From Balneolales bacterium (GTDB lineage: Bacteria > Bacteroidota > Rhodothermia > Balneolales > Balneolaceae), in contig JAURMN010000008.1 of assembly GCA_030830725.1 (NCBI GenBank), forward strand, positions 1 through 6,813: a stretch of DNA of 6,813 nucleotides, written 5' to 3'. The notes under the pieces were generated by a model that worked only from the letters and a program-made list of their open reading frames with translations, did no database searches and was not told the DNA's origin. This document shows, piece by piece, positions 1-6,204 of the stretch. Numbering within the stretch: the stretch's first letter is position 1; the number at the start of each line of letters is the position of its first letter. Both the position numbers and the translations under genes were made by a program.

Positions 1-291
1 GATGCCGGCATTATTCACAAGAATATCGATTGAACCCCATTTATCAACGCATTCATCCACTACGCGCTGTGCCATTTCGAAATCAGCAGCATTCGCTTGA
101 ATGGCGGTAGCGTCCACTCCCATCGCTTTTATCTCCTGAACAACAGCATCCGCTGCAGAGCCCGATGAACTGTACGTGATCATTACGTTGGCGCCTGCAG
201 CTCCAAGAGTCAATGCGATTTCTTTACCGATTCCACGACTGGCACCGGTTACCAATGCATTTTTTCCAGAAAGATTAATCGTAATTGCCAT
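1..291 (-). CDS. fabG: 3-oxoacyl-ACP reductase FabG, N-terminal part (cut by window edge)
   Basis: This is the first 97 residues of an NADPH-dependent short-chain dehydrogenase that reduces 3-oxoacyl-ACP to 3-hydroxyacyl-ACP, the first reductive step of each type II fatty acid elongation cycle in the cytosol. The Rossmann cofactor motif TGASRGIG is at residues 15-22, and the visible part ends in NNAGI (93-97), the structural motif after the fourth beta strand. The catalytic Ser-Tyr-Lys residues would lie beyond the window, as would about 150 of the usual 245 or so residues. The ATG at 289-291 fits the family N-terminus; no Shine-Dalgarno sequence precedes it. It follows fabD after a 29-nt gap, and this fab context is why FabG is preferred over another short-chain dehydrogenase. 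Identity within the superfamily rests on the context plus the motifs. Confidence 0.9.
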   Translation of the reverse strand, partial: MAITINLSGKNALVTGASRGIGKEIALTLGAAGANVMITYSSSGSAADAVVQEIKAMGVDATAIQANAADFEMAQRVVDECVDKWGSIDILVNNAGI

Positions 292-320
292 TAAGATTTT
301 AGGTTAAATGGATAGTGGAT

Positions 321-1211
321 TTAGGACTCAATCCCTGAAATTTCAATTCCTTCCAGAGTTCGTTTACATAGACCCTGAAGCGTTTTACCCGGTCCAACTT
401 CTGTATAGAATTGGATTCCATCTGCATGCATCTGGTTCAGAGTCTGCGTCCAGCGAACCGGACCTGTAAGTTGTTTTAACAGGTTTTCAGCAAGGACATT
501 TCCCATGGTTTCAGCCTTTGCAGAAATATTACAATAAACTGGAATCTTTGCATCCGTAAAAGTCGTTTGATCAATAACCGCTTTCAATTCAATTCCAGCT
601 GGTTCCATTAAAGGTGAGTGAAAGGCTCCACTTACTTCCAATGGTTTCACTAATCTGCAATTAAGATTTTTAGCCATTTCAGTGGCTTTTTCTACCGCAA
701 GGGGTGTACCTGAGATTACCACTTGACCAGGTGAATTAAAATTAGCTGCAATTACGATTTCACCTGTTGAGATAGATGCCTGCTCACAGATTTCCAACAC
801 TTGTTCATCTGTCAATCCAACAACGGCCGACATAGTTCCTACGGAATTCTCTCCGGCTTTTTGCATTCCATTTGCCCTTGTTATGACAATCTGAAGGGCA
901 GTTTCAAATTCTATAGCTCCTGAGGCAGTGAGCGCTGTAATCTCTCCAAGACTATGACCGGCTAAAGCATCGGCTTTTAACTCATGAGCTTTCCACAACG
1001 CATAAGAATGAACAAAAATAGCTGGTTGTGTCCATTTGGTTTGAGTCAAAGTTTCTTTTGGTCCCTCAAACATGATGGGAAGTAATTTACCATCCATCAT
1101 TTCACTCGCCTTATCCATAATCGATCTAGCGATCTCAGAGTGGTCATATAACTCTTTACCCATGCCAACATATTGCGAACCTTGTCCTGGGAAGAGAATG
1201 GTTTTCTTCAT
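321..1211 (-). CDS. fabD: Malonyl-CoA:ACP transacylase FabD
   Basis: This 296-residue cytosolic enzyme moves malonyl from CoA to acyl carrier protein, supplying the extender unit for FabH and the elongating ketosynthases. The sequence shows the N-terminal FPGQGSQ oxyanion motif (residues 7-13), the nucleophile elbow GHSLGE with Ser87 (85-90), Arg112 in the TRA motif that binds the malonyl carboxylate, and catalytic His198 in AFHSPLM. PVRW (251-254) and EVGPGKTLQGL (271-281) are the usual C-terminal motifs. The length is normal for a stand-alone FabD, about 300-310 residues. The ATG at 1209-1211 places MKKTILFPGQG at the standard N-terminus. It lies 62 nt after fabH and 29 nt before fabG, in an order common to bacterial fab operons. 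No Shine-Dalgarno sequence is seen. Confidence 0.97.
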   Translation of the reverse strand: MKKTILFPGQGSQYVGMGKELYDHSEIARSIMDKASEMMDGKLLPIMFEGPKETLTQTKWTQPAIFVHSYALWKAHELKADALAGHSLGEITALTASGAIEFETALQIVITRANGMQKAGENSVGTMSAVVGLTDEQVLEICEQASISTGEIVIAANFNSPGQVVISGTPLAVEKATEMAKNLNCRLVKPLEVSGAFHSPLMEPAGIELKAVIDQTTFTDAKIPVYCNISAKAETMGNVLAENLLKQLTGPVRWTQTLNQMHADGIQFYTEVGPGKTLQGLCKRTLEGIEISGIES

Positions 1212-1273
1212 GAATTTCGTGTTTAATTAGGCAATCGTTGGATGAATTCGATTTGAGAAGGTAGTTTTTTCAC

Positions 1274-2275
1274 CTATTTAGCCCCGCCCCACTTCAGATA
1301 GGCAGCACCCCATGTAAGACCTCCACCAAAAGCAGCCAATACCAGATTGTCTCCCTTTTTAAGTTTATCCTTCCAGTCATACAGACACAATGGAATGGTA
1401 GCCGCTGTGGTATTTCCATAATGGGAAATGTTGATCATCACTTTCTCCGATGATAATCCCATTCGATTTGCAGTTGCGTCAATAATGCGAAGGTTGGCTT
1501 GATGAGGTACCAACCAGGCTACATCTTCGGCAGAAAGATTATTTCTCCGCATAATTTCAGCAGAAACATCTGCCATACCTTCTGTGGCTTTTTTAAATAC
1601 CGCTCTACCCTCTTGTCGGATATAATGCTTCCTTTGCTCGACCGTTGACAGCGATGCGGGATGACAACTGCCTCCTCCCTCCTGAATCAGTAAATGATCG
1701 GTATCTCCCTCTGAGCGCTGAACGAAATCAATCAATCCTGTTCCATCTGATGAGGGTTCAAGAACGACGGCTCCGGCTCCATCTCCAAAAAGTATACAGG
1801 TATTTCGATCCGTATAGTCCACAATGGCACTCATCTTATCGGCTCCAATCACTAATACACATTTTTGACGACCGGCTTCGATCAGGGAAGCCCCAGTACT
1901 AAGAGCAAACAAAAAACCCGAACATGCTGCAGAAATGTCATATCCAAAAGCTTTATCGGCTCCGATCTCTTTCTGAACCAAACATGCCGTTGCGGGAAAC
2001 ATAAAGTCTGGTGTAACTGTAGCTACAATGATTGCATCTACATCTGATGCTTGTCTTCCTGCGGATTGTAAGGCTTCACGAGCCGCCTCAGAAGCCATAA
2101 ACGATGTTGCTTTATCGGGGTCTTTCAGAATTCGTCTCTCACTGATCCCAGTACGGGTACGAATCCATTCGTCATTGGTTTCGACCAGCTTCTCAAGATC
2201 GGCGTTCGTTAGTACATCATTTGGCAGGAAATGACCAATTCCTGTAATTTTTGCAAGAATAGAAGGATGGGACAT
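1274..2275 (-). CDS. fabH: 3-oxoacyl-ACP synthase III FabH
   Basis: This 333-residue thiolase-fold enzyme condenses a short acyl-CoA with malonyl-ACP to start fatty acid synthesis. The catalytic triad is visible: Cys118 in ISAACSGF, His258 in VPHQAN and Asn288 in HYGNTT. Other family motifs are NDEWIRTRTGI (34-44), FGDGAGAVVL (163-172) and the C-terminal FGGGLTWGA (316-324). The length is typical. Whether it prefers acetyl-CoA or branched primers cannot be read from the sequence. The start is only 5 nt after the plsX stop, so translation is probably coupled; a weak AAAGAG lies inside the end of plsX. The stop is TAG, unlike the TAA or TGA of the neighbouring genes, followed by the longest gap inside the lipid cluster. 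Confidence 0.97.
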   Translation of the reverse strand: MSHPSILAKITGIGHFLPNDVLTNADLEKLVETNDEWIRTRTGISERRILKDPDKATSFMASEAAREALQSAGRQASDVDAIIVATVTPDFMFPATACLVQKEIGADKAFGYDISAACSGFLFALSTGASLIEAGRQKCVLVIGADKMSAIVDYTDRNTCILFGDGAGAVVLEPSSDGTGLIDFVQRSEGDTDHLLIQEGGGSCHPASLSTVEQRKHYIRQEGRAVFKKATEGMADVSAEIMRRNNLSAEDVAWLVPHQANLRIIDATANRMGLSSEKVMINISHYGNTTAATIPLCLYDWKDKLKKGDNLVLAAFGGGLTWGAAYLKWGGAK

Positions 2276-2280
2276 GAAAT

Positions 2281-3276
2281 TTAGCTCTTTTGAAGAGAGT
2301 CAACGATCTTTTTATTCAGATCGAGCCTGACATATTTAGCTGCATTTAAAATCATATTTTTCATGGCAAGAGCGGAACTGCCTCCATGGCCTACCATACT
2401 TACGCCATTTACACCGAGGAAAGGTACCCCGCCAACATGCTCATAATTAAACGCTTGCAGAGATTCTTTTAGAAGAGAAATGAACTCCTGTTGTGCTTCC
2501 GCACTCATTTGTTTCTCTTTCATTTTTTTGACAATCATAACAGCAATCGCGTCAGGAATAGATTCACCGAATTTGAGCAGGAGATTGCCGATTAATCCGT
2601 CACACAAAAAAACGTCGGCCTTAGCTGGAAAGATATCGCGACCTTCAATATTCCCTACAAAGAAATTCGAAGCGGAGAGTGCTTTATAGGCTTCTCGCAT
2701 GTCTTCTGTTCCTTTTTCGGCTTCTTCACCTACATTCAATAATCCGACTTTAGGCTTTTCGATACCCATCATTTCACGGGTATAGATCACTCCCATTCGG
2801 GCAAATTGAATATAATGGTCAGGTCTTAACTCAAGATTTGCGCCTGCATCAACCAAAAGTCTGAAACCCGATAAGGTTGGATAAACAGCTCCAATCGTGG
2901 GCCTAGATACCCCCTCAAGTTTTCCAAGGATGAGCATTGAAGCCGCAAGAAGCGCACCTGTATTCCCAGCACTGACAAAGGCATCCGACTTTCCCTCTTT
3001 CTGTTGAGAAAGACCTATCGTGATAGAGGAATGAGGCTTTGTTTTAACTGCAGAAGACGCAGATTCATCCATTCCGACGATTTGGGGTGAATGGACGTAT
3101 TTGAGGTGACCAGAAGCGTAATGAGATAGATTCTCGATATGAGGCCTAACTGTCTCTTCAGGACCAAATAGTGTAATTTCGATACCTGAGTCTTCTTCAA
3201 GGGCTAATAAAGCACCTTTGATCTGAGCCTCAGGAAAGAGATCCCCACCTACAGCATCAACCCCGATCTTAATCAT
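2281..3276 (-). CDS. plsX: Phosphate acyltransferase PlsX
   Basis: PlsX converts acyl-ACP and phosphate to acyl-phosphate, the donor that PlsY uses to acylate glycerol-3-phosphate; it is a peripheral membrane enzyme linking fatty acid and phospholipid synthesis. The 331 residues carry the expected landmarks: DAVGGD at 7-12 (usually DAMGGD), SAGNTGALLA (102-111), DAGANLELRP (143-152), LLNVGEEAEKGT (179-190), GNIEGRDIF (208-216), LCDGLIGNLLLK (224-235) and VPFLGVNGVSMVGHGGSS (284-301). The length matches the usual 330-345 residues. The ATG at 3274-3276 gives the standard MIKIGVDA start and is preceded by a weak GGAA about 9 nt upstream. It sits 15 nt after rpmF and 5 nt before fabH, the classic rpmF-plsX-fabH arrangement. 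The Met-to-Val change in the first motif is conservative and not expected to abolish activity. Confidence 0.97.
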   Translation of the reverse strand: MIKIGVDAVGGDLFPEAQIKGALLALEEDSGIEITLFGPEETVRPHIENLSHYASGHLKYVHSPQIVGMDESASSAVKTKPHSSITIGLSQQKEGKSDAFVSAGNTGALLAASMLILGKLEGVSRPTIGAVYPTLSGFRLLVDAGANLELRPDHYIQFARMGVIYTREMMGIEKPKVGLLNVGEEAEKGTEDMREAYKALSASNFFVGNIEGRDIFPAKADVFLCDGLIGNLLLKFGESIPDAIAVMIVKKMKEKQMSAEAQQEFISLLKESLQAFNYEHVGGVPFLGVNGVSMVGHGGSSALAMKNMILNAAKYVRLDLNKKIVDSLQKS

Positions 3277-3291
3277 ACGTCAATTCCGGTA

Positions 3292-3480
3292 TTAACCGAC
3301 GGTTTCAGTCGTATTGAGTACTTTACGACCTCTGTAAGTCCCGCATTTAGAGCATACATGGTGGTAACGATGCGGTTCACCACATGTTGGGCAAGTCGCA
3401 AGAGCCACTTGGTCAATCCCGTGATGGGATCTTCTTTTATCACGTCTAGACTTAGATGTTTTTCGTTTAGGATGTGCCAT
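3292..3480 (-). CDS. rpmF: 50S ribosomal protein L32
   Basis: This 62-residue basic protein is a component of the large ribosomal subunit near the peptidyl-transferase region. It begins MAHPKRKTSKSRRDKRR, the standard L32 N-terminus rich in Lys and Arg. It keeps the full four-cysteine zinc ribbon: Cys30-x2-Cys33 and Cys43-x2-Cys46. It is therefore the zinc-binding (C+) form and not the cysteine-free form some bacteria make under zinc limitation. The gene lies 48 nt after yceD and 15 nt before plsX, a gene order conserved in many phyla. No Shine-Dalgarno sequence is seen before the ATG; the leader is A/T-rich. Confidence 0.97.
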   Translation of the reverse strand: MAHPKRKTSKSRRDKRRSHHGIDQVALATCPTCGEPHRYHHVCSKCGTYRGRKVLNTTETVG

Positions 3481-3528
3481 TAGTAGATAGCTTAGGTTTA
3501 TTGAGTCAAAAATAGGTTGAAGACAGGA

Positions 3529-4077
3529 TCAATTCACAATTGAATCTGTTTCCGATAATTTTTCTTTTAGCTCTTTGAGTTTAGTCCATCGAGGATCACG
3601 AAGATCCTGTTCGACCGGCTCTAAATCTATATCCCCAAATCGCTGAACTTGAAACTCGATAGGTTGTCCGGCTTCATCAAGAAAACGTGGATGTAGCGGT
3701 TGAGCTGGTAACGAAAGCAAGATGGAGTCCCTGAGATCATATGTTAGATCTATTGTCTCCCCATTATGTGAAAAAGAACGCTCAGCTACGTGTTCATCAG
3801 CGATGTTCGATGCCCCCTCTTTAAAGAGAACTTTGTATTCCGATTCAGAGGTGAATTCAAATGTTTCAAGTGATCGATAACAAACTAACTCAACGATTGC
3901 GGAAACGTTAAACTTGACCTCCGTAAAATATTCGGTCTTGAAAAACTCAAGAAACGCCTTTCCGCGCTTCAATAGTGGATCCCCATCAGTGAGAAGGTGC
4001 GCAGGTAAATCAATCTCCAGCTCACTCCTGCCGACAGGAATATCTAAATTCTTAAAATGTATGTTTTTTAGATCCAC
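3529..4077 (-). CDS. yceD: YceD/DUF177 family protein (23S rRNA accumulation)
   Basis: This 182-residue protein belongs to the family of E. coli YceD and plant DUF177 proteins, which are needed for normal 23S rRNA accumulation; the molecular activity is not settled. Supporting features are its place directly before rpmF, the central Cys66-containing CYRSLETF segment, the DLRDSILLSLPAQPLH stretch (114-129) and the C-terminal DPRWTKLKELK (161-171), which is typical of the family. Many relatives have a CxxC pair at the central site; here the second position is Ser69, so a metal site is unlikely. The start is GTG at 4075-4077. In the same frame upstream there is a TAA (4090-4092) only five codons away with no ATG between, and the next residues already match the family N-terminus, so GTG is the best start. 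No Shine-Dalgarno sequence is visible. Family assignment is strong; function is taken from relatives. Confidence 0.88.
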   Translation of the reverse strand: MDLKNIHFKNLDIPVGRSELEIDLPAHLLTDGDPLLKRGKAFLEFFKTEYFTEVKFNVSAIVELVCYRSLETFEFTSESEYKVLFKEGASNIADEHVAERSFSHNGETIDLTYDLRDSILLSLPAQPLHPRFLDEAGQPIEFQVQRFGDIDLEPVEQDLRDPRWTKLKELKEKLSETDSIVN

Positions 4078-4088
4078 GTTGACGTGCG

Positions 4089-4107
4089 GTTATAAGAACT
4101 CGAGTTC
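4089..4107 (-). promoter_or_regulatory. Possible promoter -10 element with adjoining 12-bp palindrome
   Basis: GAACTCGAGTTC (4096-4107) is a perfect 12-bp palindrome. One base further along the transcribed strand is TATAAC (4089-4094), a five-of-six match to the bacterial -10 consensus. If this were a promoter for yceD and the lipid genes, the palindrome would sit in the spacer where a repressor could block RNA polymerase, and the transcript would begin only a few bases before the GTG. Against this, no good -35 hexamer lies 16-18 bases upstream, and Bacteroidota promoters usually follow a different consensus. In RNA the same bases could form a six-pair hairpin with a UCGA loop. Confidence 0.25.
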
Positions 4108-4153
4108 CTCTATCATCTTTCAAACCCGCAATTAAGCAGGCACAAAGACTCCT

Positions 4154-4173
4154 AAAATACGCATAAATGCGCA
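4154..4173 (-). terminator. Possible weak intrinsic terminator
   Basis: On the transcribed strand TGCGCA and TGCGTA can pair around a TTTA loop to give a six-pair stem with one G-U pair, directly followed by four T. It lies about 53 nt past the stop of the deoxynucleoside kinase and about 76 nt before the GTG of yceD, where a boundary between units would be expected. The stem is short and the T run is brief, so read-through or chance pairing is quite possible. Confidence 0.3.
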
Positions 4174-4226
4174 GTCAAACAATGCAGATCTGTTAATTAT
4201 AGAACTCAACAACCGAAAGATCGGAA

Positions 4227-4877
4227 TTAAGTAAATAACCCAAACAATCTTTGCTCTACAAGCCCGATTACTGTACCCAGATCTTCGTTGTCATTCACGA
4301 AATCCAAATCATCGGTGTCAATAATCAACTTCTGATAAGGGTATCGATCAATCCAGGATTCATAAAGCTCATTCAATCGCTCCAGATAGTCAATACGAAT
4401 AGTAGATTCATACTCTCTTCCTCTCTTCTGGATTTGACGTACCAGTGTTGGAACCTGCGCTCTTAGATATATCAAGAGATCTGGTGGCCTCAAGAAATGA
4501 ACCATTTCATCAAACAGCGCCTCATAATTATGATAATCGCGTTCTGACATCAAGCCCATTTTGTGCAGATTTTTGGCAAATATCTCAACATCTTCATAGA
4601 TCGTACGGTCTTGTATGAGTCCTCCGACACTATTCAACATCTCTTTATGATGTCGAAAACGAGTCGAGAGAAAGTAGATTTGAAGATTAAAACTCCACCT
4701 GCGCATATCCTCATAAAAATCCGATAAGTAGGGATTTCCGTCGACAGATTCAAAAAATGCTGTCCAATTAAAATGATGAGCCAGTGACTGCGTTAAGGAT
4801 GTTTTTCCCGCACCAATATTCCCAGCAATGGCTATAAATCGTTTTTCTGTATGTGAAGTTGAGGTATGATCTGTCAT
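4227..4877 (-). CDS. Deoxynucleoside kinase (dNK family)
   Basis: This 216-residue cytosolic kinase phosphorylates salvaged deoxynucleosides to their 5'-monophosphates using a nucleoside triphosphate. It shows the P-loop GNIGAGKTS (19-27), the substrate-binding Glu43 in FFESVDGNPYL, RRWSFNLQIYFL (59-70) with the conserved Gln66, the DRT motif at 90-92 (usually DRS or ERS) followed by IYEDVEIFA, LIYLRA (135-140) and the arginine-rich lid KRGREYE (151-157). Length and motif order match the PF01712 dNK/dGK/dCK family rather than thymidylate kinase. Which deoxynucleoside it prefers cannot be decided from the sequence. The ATG overlaps the pgi stop as ATGA (4877-4874), implying coupled translation; no separate ribosome binding site is seen. 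The stop at 4227-4229 is followed by the main intergenic gap, so it is probably the last gene of its transcript. Confidence 0.92.
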   Translation of the reverse strand: MTDHTSTSHTEKRFIAIAGNIGAGKTSLTQSLAHHFNWTAFFESVDGNPYLSDFYEDMRRWSFNLQIYFLSTRFRHHKEMLNSVGGLIQDRTIYEDVEIFAKNLHKMGLMSERDYHNYEALFDEMVHFLRPPDLLIYLRAQVPTLVRQIQKRGREYESTIRIDYLERLNELYESWIDRYPYQKLIIDTDDLDFVNDNEDLGTVIGLVEQRLFGLFT

Positions 4878-6187
4878 GATGAATAAGATGCGTCGTTAAG
4901 CAGGGTACGCATTTCGAGTTTATAGGCTTCGACCCCTGGTTGATCAAAAGGATTAACATCAAGTAAGTAGCAATGAATCGCCGTTGTTAACTCATAAAAA
5001 TAGATAAAAGCTCCTAAAGATGACTCATTTAGTTCAGGTAGAGTAATCATCGCAACAGGCACCCCTCCATTCGAATGTGCTTTGACAGTACCGTTTAGAG
5101 CGGATTGATTGACGCTAAAAAGGGTTCTTCCCGCCAGATATTCAAGGTCGTCACCCGCCTCTGGATCAGACGGGATTGTGTAATTTGCACTTTCTTTGTC
5201 AAGCACAAGCAAGGTTTCCATTAGGTTTCGACGACCTTCCTGAATGATTTGACCCAAGCTATGCAAATCCGTTGAATAAGAAGCTCCAACAGGAAATATA
5301 CCCTTCAAGTCTTTTCCCTCACTCTCGCCCATCAGCTGTTGAATCCATGATGAAAATCCATTCAATTCGGGCTCAAAAGAACCGATAATATCTAATGCAA
5401 TACCACGCTTGTAACAGGCAATTCGAAATGAGGCGTACTCTAAAGCAGTATCAGGCTTATTATCGTAGTAAGAGTAGGCCTTTACCGCACCATCCAACAA
5501 AGTAGTGATCTCCACTCCGGCCACGGCAAGAGGCAAGAGTCCAACAGGTGTTAGTACCGAGAATCTTCCTCCAACATCATCCGGAATGATGAATTTAGCA
5601 TACCCTTCTTTCTCTACCATTCCATTAAGTTTGCCCCCCTCTGGACCAGTAATAGCCGTGATATGTTCCGATGCTCCTTGCCCGTACATTTCCTTCAGTA
5701 CAATACGAAGTGCCCGAAATGAAATTGCCGTTTCAATGGTGGAGCCCGACTTGGAGATCACGATAACATGAACTCTTCGAACTTGACCATTCAGGGGTGT
5801 TTTAAGGTAGTCAAGCAATTGTGCTGTTTGCTTTGATCCCATATGAAAGCCGGAAAAAAGAATTTCCGGATTGGTCTTGGTAAAGGGATTGGTTAGTGCT
5901 TGTAGAATAGCTTTTGCTCCTAAATATGAGCCCCCTATTCCTGCGATAACTACCGTATCGGAGTGCTCACGAATCCAATTAGCCCGTCGCTTGACCTCTT
6001 GTACTTCTTCTAGGTTGGGATAAGAAAGTATTCTCCTCCACCCAAGCCACTCTGACCCTTTTCCAGTTCCTTCAACAACTTGTTTAAAGGCAATAAAAGC
6101 TAAGTTTTTGATCTGCTGAGCATCATCGGCCAATGTACGATACTCCGGCCAGGCCGAATCTGGATATACAGCTTCAAAATGTATCAT
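4874..6187 (-). CDS. pgi: Glucose-6-phosphate isomerase
   Basis: Interconverts glucose-6-phosphate and fructose-6-phosphate in the cytosol for glycolysis and gluconeogenesis. At 437 residues it belongs to the short, Bacillus-type PGI class (about 450) and not the 550-residue class of E. coli. Visible motifs are GIGGSYLGAKA (83-93), the phosphate-binding SKSGSTIET (145-153), the first family signature DVGGRFSVLTPVGL (204-217), and a close match to the second signature in NPFDQPGVEAYK (412-423). The catalytic residues by family alignment are Glu288 in GESEGKD, His309 in TDLHSLGQ and Lys423; their mutual spacing (21 and 135 residues) equals that of the Bacillus enzyme as I recall it. The ATG at 6185-6187 follows pfkA by 17 nt. 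A GGAG (6201-6204) touching the pfkA stop is 13 nt from the ATG, rather far for a strong ribosome binding site. Its stop overlaps the kinase start. Confidence 0.97.
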   Translation of the reverse strand: MIHFEAVYPDSAWPEYRTLADDAQQIKNLAFIAFKQVVEGTGKGSEWLGWRRILSYPNLEEVQEVKRRANWIREHSDTVVIAGIGGSYLGAKAILQALTNPFTKTNPEILFSGFHMGSKQTAQLLDYLKTPLNGQVRRVHVIVISKSGSTIETAISFRALRIVLKEMYGQGASEHITAITGPEGGKLNGMVEKEGYAKFIIPDDVGGRFSVLTPVGLLPLAVAGVEITTLLDGAVKAYSYYDNKPDTALEYASFRIACYKRGIALDIIGSFEPELNGFSSWIQQLMGESEGKDLKGIFPVGASYSTDLHSLGQIIQEGRRNLMETLLVLDKESANYTIPSDPEAGDDLEYLAGRTLFSVNQSALNGTVKAHSNGGVPVAMITLPELNESSLGAFIYFYELTTAIHCYLLDVNPFDQPGVEAYKLEMRTLLNDASYSS

Positions 6188-6204
6188 CTGTTTATCTGAT
6201 CTCC

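Larger units (their letters stand above)
4078..4226 (-). other. 149-bp intergenic region between the two gene blocks
   Basis: This is the only long non-coding stretch in the window and the likely boundary between the pfkA-pgi-kinase unit and the yceD-rpmF-plsX-fab unit. Reading in the direction of transcription it contains a small CCGA/TCGG hairpin just after the kinase stop, an 8-bp CAGATCTG palindrome, a stronger hairpin followed by TTTT (4154-4173), a perfect 12-bp palindrome (4096-4107) and a TATAAC hexamer (4089-4094). Reading frames through it hit stops quickly and I see no small gene. No match to a riboswitch that I can recognise, and no similarity to the FapR operator known from Bacillus lipid genes. 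Confidence 0.6.

Noticed and set aside
1645..1902. 85-residue plus-strand open frame inside fabH
   Set aside because: It runs antisense to a fully motif-supported fabH, has no recognisable domain, and looks like a shadow of the coding strand.
3015..3200. 61-residue minus-strand frame within plsX
   Set aside because: It overlaps plsX in another frame and has no family features; the plsX frame carries all the conserved motifs.
3481..3528. TTGACT as a -35 box of a separate rpmF promoter
   Set aside because: A correctly spaced -10 element would fall on or next to the rpmF start codon and has a poor match, so a promoter here is not supported.
4214..4225. CCGA/TCGG hairpin just after the kinase stop as a terminator
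   Set aside because: The stem has only four pairs, cannot be extended, and is not followed by a real T run.
4078..4226. FapR-like operator or riboswitch controlling the plsX-fab genes
   Set aside because: I found no stretch resembling the Bacillus FapR inverted repeat and no conserved riboswitch core; only an unrelated palindrome is present.
5505..5771. 88-residue plus-strand open frame inside pgi, rich in Ser, Thr and Pro
   Set aside because: It is antisense to conserved pgi codons including the first family signature; its composition is what the reverse of those codons gives.
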